Positions 50,290 to 62,417 of a stretch of 62,507 nucleotides of DNA are shown piece by piece. The DNA is from an uncultured Eubacteriales bacterium (GTDB taxonomy: Bacteria; Bacillota; Clostridia; Oscillospirales; Acutalibacteraceae). A program made the translations under genes and the position numbers. The stretch covers positions 1 to 62,507 of the forward strand of contig CAKTEU010000012.1 of NCBI GenBank assembly GCA_934552855.1, given 5' to 3'. The notes below the pieces were generated by a model. It was not told where the DNA came from and searched no databases. It saw only the letters and a list, made by a program, of their open reading frames with translations. Numbering within the stretch: the stretch's first letter is position 1; every line of letters begins with the position of its first letter.

Positions 50290-50323
50290 CGCTGATAATA
50301 TTGTTAATGATTCAAATAATATA

Positions 50324-50407
50324 AGTAACCGCAGATTAACCGAAAGGTGCAAATTCTGCCGGCATATTTTTCGTCTGCGTTTGTGCTCTCAATTAATCGG
50401 CGGTTAC
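50324..50407 (+). promoter_or_regulatory. Structured leader between dnaG and rpoD, motif copy B
   Basis: GTAACCG (50325-50331) pairs with CGGTTAC (50401-50407), and GATTAA (50334-50339) with TTAATC (50393-50398), across a 2x2 internal loop. The closed domain is about 84 nt. The opening and the closing sequences match those of the 14.8-15.0 kb leader. The upstream AT-rich stretch (TAATAT at 50318-50323) may be a -10 box but I find no good -35. Confidence 0.45.
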
Positions 50408-50459
50408 ATAACAATCGGTAAAAGCCAATCGGAAGCCGAAATGAAAGGAAGTCATTTTT

Positions 50460-51551
50460 ATGGAAAACACAGAAAAAAAAGCAATGGTCAAAGCTCTCAT
50501 TGACAAGGGGCTTGCAACCGGAAAACTCAATTCAACCGATATCGATACCGTTTTGGTTGAAGCGGACATCGACATTGAAGAGATGGAAAAGCTTTACTCA
50601 ACCCTTGAAAGCCACGGAATTGAGATTGTTGACGATTTCGGCGATGATATGCTTGACAACATTTCAATGGACATTGACATTCCGAAAGGCTATGAAAATG
50701 CGCCGATTCAAACCGACAGCAAAAATGCCGTTATTGACGACCCCGTAAAGGTTTATCTCAAAGATATCGGCCGTGTTCCGCTTCTTACTCCGGAAGAGGA
50801 GATTGACCTTGCAATCCGCATTGCGGACAACGACCAGGAAGCAAAGGAAAGACTCACAAAAGCCAACCTTCGCCTTGTTGTCAGCATTGCAAAAAGATAT
50901 GTCGGACGAGGCATGATGTTCCTTGACCTTATTCAGGAAGGCAACCTCGGCCTTATCAAAGCGGTTGACAAGTTTGATTACACAAAGGGATTCAAGTTTT
51001 CAACCTATGCGACTTGGTGGATCAGACAGGCGATTACAAGAGCCATTGCCGACCAGGGAAGAACAATCCGTATCCCCGTCCATATGGTTGAAACAATCAA
51101 CAAAGTTAAAAAGACCAGCAATATGCTCCTTCACCGTGACGGAAAGGATCCTACTCCGGAGGATATTGCCGCCGAGCTTGGAATGCCGATTGACAAGGTT
51201 CGTGACATTTTGAGAATTTCACAGGAGCCTGTTTCGCTTGAAACCCCGATAGGTGAAGAGGAGGACAGTCATCTTGGTGATTTCATTCCGGATGAGGACG
51301 CACTTTCACCGGCAGACGCTGCGGCAATGACCTTCCTCAAAACAAAGGTTAACGAAGTTCTTTCAACCCTCACGCCGAGAGAAGCAGAGGTTCTTCGCCT
51401 TCGTTTCGGACTCAAGGACGGAACGCCGCAAACCCTTGAAGAAGTAGGCAAAGCGTTCAACGTTACCCGTGAGCGCATTCGCCAGATTGAAGCGAAGGCA
51501 CTCAGAAAGCTTCGTCATCCCAGCAGAAGCAAGCATCTCAAGGATCTTTAA
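50460..51551 (+). CDS. rpoD: RNA polymerase primary sigma factor
   Basis: This 363-residue protein is the SigA-type housekeeping sigma factor. Region 1.1 is short and acidic, region 1.2 is VKVYLKDIGRVPLLTPEEE, region 2 contains AKRYVGRGMMFLDLIQEGN and the -10 reading helix with KFSTYATWWIRQAITRAI, region 3 follows, and region 4 ends with TRERIRQIEAKALRKLRHP. Length fits Gram-positive SigA. AAAGGAAG precedes the ATG. It follows dnaG with a 170-base gap that holds a structured leader, so extra control between the two is likely. A strong terminator follows. Confidence 0.97.
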   Translation: MENTEKKAMVKALIDKGLATGKLNSTDIDTVLVEADIDIEEMEKLYSTLESHGIEIVDDFGDDMLDNISMDIDIPKGYENAPIQTDSKNAVIDDPVKVYLKDIGRVPLLTPEEEIDLAIRIADNDQEAKERLTKANLRLVVSIAKRYVGRGMMFLDLIQEGNLGLIKAVDKFDYTKGFKFSTYATWWIRQAITRAIADQGRTIRIPVHMVETINKVKKTSNMLLHRDGKDPTPEDIAAELGMPIDKVRDILRISQEPVSLETPIGEEEDSHLGDFIPDEDALSPADAAAMTFLKTKVNEVLSTLTPREAEVLRLRFGLKDGTPQTLEEVGKAFNVTRERIRQIEAKALRKLRHPSRSKHLKDL

Positions 51552-51608
51552 TATTTTTTTCTATACCGTATAACGGATATCTGCACCGAAAAAGCATAAA
51601 AAATAATA

Positions 51609-51672
51609 AAAAGACTGTATTTCACGGTTCGCATGAATCAAAGCTGCTTCGTGAGATGCAGTCTTATATTTT
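51609..51672 (+). terminator. Rho-independent terminator of rpoD
   Basis: AAGACTGTATTTCACG pairs with CGTGAGATGCAGTCTT (with a few wobble or mismatched positions) and is followed by ATATTTT. Confidence 0.8.
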
Positions 51673-51804
51673 AATTAGTATAATTCGTTTTGCTTCGGTT
51701 CAAAATGAAATAAGAAGCCGGGATATACATTGCCATGTGTTGATAAACCGTGGAGCAAAACAAACGTTAAATCAAAGAAAATGCTTCCCAAGACGTATTG
51801 ACTG
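51673..51804. other. Intergenic, nothing recognised
   Basis: No frame with a ribosome binding site and no strong hairpin is visible between the rpoD terminator and the next promoter. Confidence 0.4.
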
Positions 51805-51833
51805 TTGATTGAATAAGCTCTTGTTAATATAAT
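51805..51833 (+). promoter_or_regulatory. SigA-type promoter of an unassigned short transcript
   Basis: TTGATT (51805-51810), 17-bp spacer, TATAAT (51828-51833). The transcript would run into a terminator-like hairpin about 100-150 bases on. Confidence 0.7.
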
Positions 51834-51839
51834 TTCAGT

Positions 51840-51996
51840 ACCCGTTTTTTTAAAGGCAAAAGGGCGGCTGAAATGATTTTATCCACTCGTCCTCGTGTTT
51901 TTAACATTTTACAATTCAAAATGAGAAAAAAAGACCGCTTTCGGCTTTTTGAAGAATTGAACTTCAAATGCACCGAAGGCGGTCATGATTTGTTTT
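51840..51996 (+). ncRNA. Candidate small RNA or short mRNA upstream of rpoB
   Basis: A transcript of about 155 nt is bounded by a good promoter and a long hairpin, GACCGCTTTCGG (51933-51944) with CCGAAGGCGGTC (51973-51984), followed by ATGATTTGTTTTA. It could also be a short mRNA: an ATG at 51873, eight bases after AAAGGG, opens a basic 47-residue frame (to 52016) that runs through the hairpin. I cannot choose between the two. No known RNA family is recognised. Confidence 0.4.
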
Positions 51997-52076
51997 ATAA
52001 TGACAAATGGCAATAATATCCTTTTAAAAGGACGAAAAATCAAAAAAAATTTAAAAATCAGTCCAAAAATTAAAAG

Positions 52077-52113
52077 AAACCGCTTGACTTTTAAAAGCGG
52101 TTTGTGATATCAT
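52077..52113 (+). promoter_or_regulatory. rpoB promoter embedded in an inverted repeat
   Basis: TTGACT (52084-52089) and TATCAT (52108-52113) are 18 bp apart. AAACCGCTT (52077-52085) and AAGCGGTTT (52095-52103) form a perfect 9-bp inverted repeat around the -35 box. On the minus strand the palindrome is followed by a T-rich tract and would look like a terminator. The leader to rpoB is about 150 nt. Confidence 0.65.
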
Positions 52114-52273
52114 GTCAGAACATATTATGCGAAAGTGCGTCATTCTCTCTTTTATCATCCAAGAGCATGATAGCATTAATGCAGAAAAAAGTCAATAGAT
52201 TTTTGCAATTTTCTGTGCAGGAAGCACAGCGCATGCCGCGAAAGGCAAATAAAAACGTGGAGTGATTAAGCGA

Positions 52274-55200
52274 ATGGTCAATGTAACCGATGTGAAGCTC
52301 GGAACCAATGTTCGAAAAAGCTTTGGAAAAATTCAAGAGGTTATGAAGATGCCGAACCTTATTCAGGTTCAAAAGGATTCTTACAAATGGTTCCTTGAAA
52401 CCGGCCTTAAAGAAGTCCTCAGAGATGTTGAAGATATCACAGACTTCAGCGGAAATCTCAGCCTCAGCTTCGTTGACTACCGTATGGAAAAAAAGGCAAA
52501 GTATTCCGTTAAGGAATGCAAAGAGCGTGATGTGAGTTATTCCGCTCCCATGCGTGTAACGGCAAGACTTTATAACAAGGAAACAGGCGAAGTTAAGGAA
52601 AGCGAGGTCTATATGGGCGATTTTCCGCTCATGACCGACAGCGGAACCTTCATCATCAACGGTGCGGAACGTGTTATTGTTTCTCAGCTTGTTCGTTCAC
52701 CCGGCGTATATTACGGAATGACCCATAACGTTACGGGCAAAAAGCTTTTCACAACAACCGTTATCCCCAACCGCGGCGCATGGCTTGAATATGAAACAGA
52801 CCAAAACGACCTTTTCTTTGTTCGCATTGATAAAAACAGAAAAATTCCAATCACCACGTTTATCCGTGCTCTCGGACTCAACAGCAACAACGATATCCGT
52901 GAGTTCTTCGGCAACGATGAAAGAATCGAAGCCACTTTTGAAAAAGACGCAACAAGAAACATGGAGGAAGCCCTCATTGAGGTTTACAAAAAGCTTCGTC
53001 CCGGCGAACCGCCGACACTTTCAAGCGCACAAAGCCACCTTGAAGGCCTTTTCTTTGACGACCGCCGTTACGACCTTTCAAGAGTAGGCAGATACAAATA
53101 TAACAAAAAGCTTTCGCTTTTTGACCGAATCAGAGGCTTTAAACTTGCCGCCACGATTGTTAATGAGTATACCGGCGAAATCATTGCCGAAGAAGGCGAA
53201 CTCATGACAAAGGAACGTGCAGCAGAGGTTGCTCAATCCGGCGCAAAAATTGCTTATGTTCTTGTTGAAGGCCGTGATGAACCCGTCAAGGTTATTTCAA
53301 ACCAGATGGTTGACATCAAGCCCTTCCTTCCGGAATTTACAAAAGATGACCTTTGCGAAGTCGGAATTAACGAAAATGTTCGCTATACCGTTCTTATGGA
53401 CATCCTTCCGACAATGGAAGGCATGGAAAAGGAAGAAAAGCTTGCCTTCCTTGAAAGCAAAAAGGACGAACTTATTCCGAAGCACATTATTATTGACGAT
53501 ATTTTTGCTTCAATCAACTATCTCAACTGCCTTGCCTGCGGCGTTGGCAACGCAGACGATATCGACCACCTTGGAAACAGACGTATCCGTTCAGTCGGCG
53601 AGCTTCTTCAAAACCAGTTCAGAGTCGGCTTTTCAAGAATGGAAAGAGTTGTTAAGGAAAGAATGACTCTTCAGGCTCAGGAGCCTGAAAAGGTTACTCC
53701 GCAGGCTCTCATCAATACCCGTCCGGTTATTGCGGCAGTAAGAGAATTCTTCGGTTCTTCTCCGCTTTCTCAGTTCATGGATCAGAACAACCCGCTTGCA
53801 GAGCTTACTCACAAGCGTCGTCTTTCGGCTCTCGGCCCCGGCGGACTTTCAAGAGACCGTGCCGGATTTGAAGTTCGTGACGTTCATTACTCACATTACG
53901 GAAGAATGTGCCCGATTGAAACTCCCGAAGGACCCAACATCGGTCTTATCTCTTATCTTGCAACTTTCGCAAGAATCAATGAATACGGCTTCATTGAAGC
54001 TCCGTTCCGTCCGGTTGATAAAGAAACCGGAAAGGTTCTTGACACATATGAATACATGACAGCCGACGTTGAAGACGAATACACCGTTGCTCAGGCTAAC
54101 GAACCGCTTGACGAAGAAGGCCACTTTGTGAGAAGAAAGGTCAACGCCCGTCACCGTGACGAATTCCTTGAAATTGAGCCTTCAAGGGTCGATTACATGG
54201 ACGTTTCGCCGAAGATGGTTGTTTCCGTTGCAACTGCGCTCATTCCGTTCCTTGAAAACGACGATGCAAACCGTGCCCTCATGGGTTCAAACATGCAGCG
54301 TCAGGCTGTTCCGCTTCTTACCTGCGATTCACCGATGGTCGGAACCGGTATGGAATATAAAGCCGCAACCGACTCCGGAGTATGCGTTCTTGCAAGAAAG
54401 CCCGGCAAGGTTATTTATGTCAGCGCAGACAGAGTTGACGTTCTCGGTGAAGACAATGTTGTTGAAAGCTATAGTCTTATAAAATTCATGCGTTCAAACC
54501 AGGGTACCTGCATCAATCAGCGTCCGGTTGTTTCGGTCGGCGACGTGATTGAGGAAGGTCAGGTTGTTGCCGACGGCCCCGCAACCGATCACGGCGAACT
54601 CAGCCTTGGTAAAAACGCACTCATCGGTTTCATGACATGGGAAGGCTATAACTACGAAGACGCCGTTCTCATCAATGAAAAGCTTGTTCGTGACGATGTT
54701 TATACTTCGATTCACATTGAAAAATATGAGCTTGAAGCAAGAGACACAAAGCTTGGACCCGAAGAAATCACAAACGATATTCCGAATGTCGGCGACGCAC
54801 TTAAAGACCTTGACGAAAGAGGTATCATCCGTGTCGGTGCAGAAGTTCATTCGGGCGATATCCTTGTAGGTAAAGTTACCCCGAAGGGTGAAACCGAACT
54901 CACCGCAGAAGAAAGACTTCTTCGTGCAATCTTCGGCGAAAAGGCAAGAGAAGTCAGAGATACCTCCCTTCGTGTTCCTCACGGTGAATACGGAATTGTT
55001 GTTAAGGTTGAAGAATTCACCCGTGAAAACAGCGATGAACTCAACCCCGGCGTAAACAAAGTCGTCCGCTGCTATATTGCCCAGAAGAGAAAACTTCAGG
55101 TTGGTGACAAAATGGCCGGCCGCCACGGAAACAAGGGTGTTGTTTCACGCATTCTTCCGCAGGAAGATATGCCGTTCCTTGAAGACGGAACTCCGCTTGA

Positions 55201-56122
55201 CATTGTTCTTAACCCCCTCGGCGTTCCCTCACGTATGAACATCGGTCAGGTTCTTGAGGTTCACCTCGGCTTTGCCTGCCGTGAACTCGGCTGGAAAATT
55301 ATGACTCCGGTCTTTGACGGCGCACACGAAGATGACATCAGGTCTGCCCTTGAGCTTGCCGGCCTTTCAACAAACGGAAAGTCAACCCTTATTGACGGAC
55401 GTACCGGTGAAAAATTCGACGGCGATGTAACTGTCGGAATTATGTACTTCCTCAAACTCCACCACCTTGTTGACGACAAGATGCATGCACGTTCAACCGG
55501 CCCATACTCGCTTGTTACTCAGCAGCCGCTCGGCGGTAAAGCTCAGTTCGGCGGCCAGCGTTTCGGCGAAATGGAAGTTTGGGCACTTGAAGCTTACGGC
55601 GCAGCCTATACTCTTCAGGAAATTCTTACCGTTAAGTCGGACGATGTTGTCGGCCGTGTTAAAACATATGAAGCAATCGTTAACGGCGAAAATATTCCGA
55701 AAGCCGGCGTTCCCGAATCGTTCAAGGTTCTTATCAAAGAACTTCAGTCGCTCGGCCTTGACATTAAGGTTCTTGACGCTGATGAAAACGAAATTGACCT
55801 TAAGCAGAACATTGACGGCGATGAGGGCGTTTCGCTTCACAAGTATCACAGACACGACGATGAAAACGAACCCGAAGAAGCCAAACCCGAAGAAGACGCT
55901 TCAGCCGAAGAAGATGACGGCGATATTGAGGAAGACAACGGCGACCTTGATTTTGACTTTGACTTTGGCGACGAAGACGGCGAAAGCGGTGATTCTGACG
56001 ACGAAGACGAAGAAAAAGACGATAAGCCCTTTGATTACAACGAATTCTTTAATGAGATCAACCCAACGGTCAACGATGCCGGTTATGATGCCGGTTTTGT
56101 TCCCGATAATGAGGATATGTAA
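52274..56122 (+). CDS. rpoB: DNA-directed RNA polymerase subunit beta
   Basis: This 1282-residue protein is the beta subunit, complete from MVNVTDVKLGTNVRKSFGKI to an unusual tail. Rifampicin-region blocks are visible (SSPLSQFMDQNNPLAELTHK and RLSALGPGGLSRDRAGFEV), as are KMAGRHGNKGVVS and the GGKAQFGGQRFGEMEVWALE end of the core. After the core there is a very acidic, low-complexity tail of about 70 residues rich in Asp and Glu. I start at the ATG at 52274 after GGAG; GTG at 52262 overlaps that site. It is preceded by rpoD rather than by rplL, and rpoC follows by 56 bases. Confidence 0.98.
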   Translation: MVNVTDVKLGTNVRKSFGKIQEVMKMPNLIQVQKDSYKWFLETGLKEVLRDVEDITDFSGNLSLSFVDYRMEKKAKYSVKECKERDVSYSAPMRVTARLYNKETGEVKESEVYMGDFPLMTDSGTFIINGAERVIVSQLVRSPGVYYGMTHNVTGKKLFTTTVIPNRGAWLEYETDQNDLFFVRIDKNRKIPITTFIRALGLNSNNDIREFFGNDERIEATFEKDATRNMEEALIEVYKKLRPGEPPTLSSAQSHLEGLFFDDRRYDLSRVGRYKYNKKLSLFDRIRGFKLAATIVNEYTGEIIAEEGELMTKERAAEVAQSGAKIAYVLVEGRDEPVKVISNQMVDIKPFLPEFTKDDLCEVGINENVRYTVLMDILPTMEGMEKEEKLAFLESKKDELIPKHIIIDDIFASINYLNCLACGVGNADDIDHLGNRRIRSVGELLQNQFRVGFSRMERVVKERMTLQAQEPEKVTPQALINTRPVIAAVREFFGSSPLSQFMDQNNPLAELTHKRRLSALGPGGLSRDRAGFEVRDVHYSHYGRMCPIETPEGPNIGLISYLATFARINEYGFIEAPFRPVDKETGKVLDTYEYMTADVEDEYTVAQANEPLDEEGHFVRRKVNARHRDEFLEIEPSRVDYMDVSPKMVVSVATALIPFLENDDANRALMGSNMQRQAVPLLTCDSPMVGTGMEYKAATDSGVCVLARKPGKVIYVSADRVDVLGEDNVVESYSLIKFMRSNQGTCINQRPVVSVGDVIEEGQVVADGPATDHGELSLGKNALIGFMTWEGYNYEDAVLINEKLVRDDVYTSIHIEKYELEARDTKLGPEEITNDIPNVGDALKDLDERGIIRVGAEVHSGDILVGKVTPKGETELTAEERLLRAIFGEKAREVRDTSLRVPHGEYGIVVKVEEFTRENSDELNPGVNKVVRCYIAQKRKLQVGDKMAGRHGNKGVVSRILPQEDMPFLEDGTPLDIVLNPLGVPSRMNIGQVLEVHLGFACRELGWKIMTPVFDGAHEDDIRSALELAGLSTNGKSTLIDGRTGEKFDGDVTVGIMYFLKLHHLVDDKMHARSTGPYSLVTQQPLGGKAQFGGQRFGEMEVWALEAYGAAYTLQEILTVKSDDVVGRVKTYEAIVNGENIPKAGVPESFKVLIKELQSLGLDIKVLDADENEIDLKQNIDGDEGVSLHKYHRHDDENEPEEAKPEEDASAEEDDGDIEEDNGDLDFDFDFGDEDGESGDSDDEDEEKDDKPFDYNEFFNEINPTVNDAGYDAGFVPDNEDM

Positions 56123-56178
56123 TCGAACCAACAACACTTTTTCTGAATTTTAACTATGAAAGGGCTGACTTAAAGAAT

Positions 56179-59823
<3,645 letters not shown>

Positions 59824-59838
59824 GTAAAGTATAATTAA

Positions 59839-59878
59839 TTTGCCGCAGTCGGAAAATCCGGTTGCGGCAGATTTTTTT
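59839..59878 (+). terminator. Rho-independent terminator of rpoBC
   Basis: TTGCCGCAGTCGG pairs with CCGGTTGCGGCA (one wobble) around AAAAT and is followed by ATTTTTTT. Confidence 0.9.
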
Positions 59879-60010
59879 GAAATAATGCAAAATTTTTGTG
59901 ACTTTTGAACTCTCCCGATTGTGTTATGTATGAATTGAAAGCCATAGCTTTTAATTGTCGGTCTGATAAAGCAGGTGTTGCATCAAAATTATTTTTAAGG
60001 AGAACATGTT

Positions 60011-61121
60011 ATGAAAAAGTTTAAAAGTATTATTGCAATGACTTTGGCACTTGTGCTTGTGCTTGGCATTACCGCTTCGGCAACGGTAATAATCTCGGAC
60101 GACAAGGTTACAAAAGACACAGAATATGAATATCCGATAACTCCCAAAAAAACACCGGATGTTTGGAAAACTTTCAGTACGCATCAGCAAATGCTGGATG
60201 CTTGCGAAATTCCAAAGAAAACACTTGACGCAATGTCAACAAAAACGCTTTTGCTTGCAAGCCTTGATTATCCTCTTGCCGGTGATGCTCTTTGCTATGA
60301 CGATACTATGACAGGCTTTGAAATTGTTATGGAAAACAGCAATGTGCTTTCACAGTTGTTTTTGAGAGATGATTTTTCCTATGAATTGGCTTCGCTTTTC
60401 GAAACAACCACAGCCGAAAAATTGGAAAGAGACAGCTCGGAATCGGAGCTTAAAACGCAGCTTTTAAAAATGATAACAGAGTATGCTCTTGATAATTATT
60501 TGGTAAATATTAAGGACAAAGCAAGAATTATTAACAGCCTTGATAATTTTACACAAGGACTGCCGAACGGAAGTTTTTCGTTAAAAATCAATACTGATAT
60601 GTCACTGGAAAAATCAGGTTATACAAAGATTAACGGACATAAGTATTATTACACATTAACAAGTGTTACAACGCCAAAAAAAATCGGATGTCACGGCTTT
60701 TAAATTCGAAAGTGAGCTTAGCAATAATGATATAAAAATACTTCAAGATTATATAAAAAGTAACTATCCTAATGCAACGATAATTTCCAAGCCATCTATT
60801 TTTTATAATTGTCACTCATATGCGTGGCATTCAGCGAGTACAAACAATAAATTTTGGATTGATGATCCGGAAAAATATATGACCGATGGAAGTTATAAAT
60901 ATCTAGGAACTATTAGTTCAAGTTCGTCAAGCGTTTCTGGTGCTGTACATGGAAATAAAGCTTTTTATAAAAATGTAAACAATAAAAATCATTCAGCAAT
61001 AATATATAATTCTACGACGTATACATCGAAATGGGGAGCTAACTGTTTAATGAGACATGCTCAAGCATATTGTCCATATTGGTTTGATACGACCAAAATA
61101 AGAATCTATTCACGTGTTTAA
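60011..61121 (+). pseudogene. Frameshifted secreted CHAP/amidase-like protein
   Basis: A signal peptide (MKKFKSIIAMTLALVLVLGI) opens a frame that ends at 60703; the following frame (from about 60663 to 61121) continues the same protein. The break is at a run of eight A (60676-60683): removing one A joins TTPKK directly to SDVTAFKFESEL. The second part has NCHSYAW, a later histidine in KNHSAIIYNS and SKWGANCLMRHAQAYCPYW, a pattern of secreted papain-fold (CHAP-like) amidases. The joined product would be about 365 residues. It may be a pseudogene, a phase-variable gene, a slippage-decoded gene or a sequencing error. Base composition is AT-richer than the core genes. Confidence 0.65.
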
Positions 61122-61216
61122 ATTATTTATGTTAATTAAAATGACGGCATGAAAGTAAATAAAAAAAAGCAGATGCAATACCTGTTTTTGTTTTAAAGAT
61201 AAGGAGGGGAGAAGCT

Positions 61217-61720
61217 TTGAATTTGAAGTTGAAAAGCCACAGCGGAGAAAATGAAATAGTGCTTGAGGAAGCATTTAATACTTACAGCAATATGGTTTTT
61301 CGCTTGGCTCTTTCAAAAACAAAGAACAGAGCTTATGCGGATGATATTTTGGGAGAGGTGTTTTTAAAACTTGTCGAAAACATCGGAAAGATAAAAAACA
61401 ATGAGCATCTTAAAGCATGGCTTATCAGAGTTACAATCAATATTTCAAATAATTATATGAAAAAAGCCGGTCGTGAAGAATCGGTAACAGAAGCGGATAT
61501 TCCGTCTGTTAATGAACCGGATTTACGCGAAGTATATTTTGCGGTTCTTTCGTTACCTGAGGGATACCGAACGGTGATACATCTTTTTTATTATGAGGAC
61601 ATTTCAATCAGAGATATTTCAAACCTTTTAAATCAGAGTGAGTCGGCAACAAAAATGCAGCTTAAGAGGGGAAAAGAAAAGCTGAAAAATATTTTGGGAG
61701 ACGATTATAATGTTTGTTGA
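61217..61720 (+). CDS. RNA polymerase sigma factor, sigma-70 family (ECF-type)
   Basis: This 167-residue protein has sigma region 2 (about residues 18-80, with FRLALSKTKNRAYADDILGEVFLKLVE and LKAWLIRVTINISNNYMKK) and region 4 (about 108-158, with LPEGYRTVIHLFYYEDISIRDIS and SESATKMQLKRGKEKLKN). Regions 1 and 3 are absent, as in ECF sigma factors. The start is TTG at 61217 behind AAGGAGGGGAG. The next gene overlaps it by 11 bases and has the layout of an anti-sigma partner. I could not see a typical AAC/CGTC autoregulated promoter. Confidence 0.9.
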   Translation: MNLKLKSHSGENEIVLEEAFNTYSNMVFRLALSKTKNRAYADDILGEVFLKLVENIGKIKNNEHLKAWLIRVTINISNNYMKKAGREESVTEADIPSVNEPDLREVYFAVLSLPEGYRTVIHLFYYEDISIRDISNLLNQSESATKMQLKRGKEKLKNILGDDYNVC

Positions 61721-62417
61721 AAAATATAAAAAAGCCAATGACAGCATCTGTGTAAGCAATGAACGAAAAGAAGAGCTTATTTCGATAATGCGGAAAAGCA
61801 ATCTAAAGCGAGAAAGAGCCAAGAGACTAAAAAAAATCGAGCTTTTGGCGGCATGTTTTTTGATTATTTTTGTTGCCTGTGCGGTTGCGGCGATGAGTAA
61901 GGATTACACTGTTAAGATTGACAAAACAACTGGAAAAAGCGAGACGGTCGGCGAAGAAATGTTTTTTAATAAAATCGGAAACTCGGTTAATGAAAGCGAA
62001 GACGAACTTCAATTTGATATTGCCGGTGGGGGAGACTATAAAAGAAGCGAACTACCGGATTTTCTTATGTCGGCCTTGCCCGATTTTTCAAATGAGAATG
62101 ATAATAGCGAGGAACTGTTTGAGGCTTCTTACAGCGATAATTGGGATGAATTCTATGTTAACTCGACGCAAAAGTATGTTTCTGTTTTGGCAAAGCGCAA
62201 CGCAAAAAACGGTGAAACGATTCCGAAAGATTGGGTTAAAAGCAATTTGTCAAACACAAAATATGACGTTTATTTCGCGGAGACAAAAGAAGGCGGCAAA
62301 TGTCTGATGTCAGCCAATTATGTTACCGATAACGGAATATTAATTGAAATATCGACAGACGAGCTTGGAAAAAGCGAGTTTGTGAAGCTTATCGAAAGTA
62401 GTTTAAAGACCGGATAA
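61710..62417 (+). CDS. Probable anti-sigma factor, single-pass membrane protein
   Basis: This 235-residue protein has a cytoplasmic basic N-terminal part (about residues 1-43), one transmembrane helix (about 44-62, LLAACFLIIFVACAVAA) and an extracellular domain of about 170 residues that I do not recognise. The size, topology and 11-base overlap with the ECF sigma gene suggest it holds the sigma factor at the membrane until a signal arrives. No zinc-binding HxxxCxxC motif is present, so it is not a classical ZAS protein. GGGAG lies before the ATG inside the sigma gene. Confidence 0.72.
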   Translation: MFVEKYKKANDSICVSNERKEELISIMRKSNLKRERAKRLKKIELLAACFLIIFVACAVAAMSKDYTVKIDKTTGKSETVGEEMFFNKIGNSVNESEDELQFDIAGGGDYKRSELPDFLMSALPDFSNENDNSEELFEASYSDNWDEFYVNSTQKYVSVLAKRNAKNGETIPKDWVKSNLSNTKYDVYFAETKEGGKCLMSANYVTDNGILIEISTDELGKSEFVKLIESSLKTG

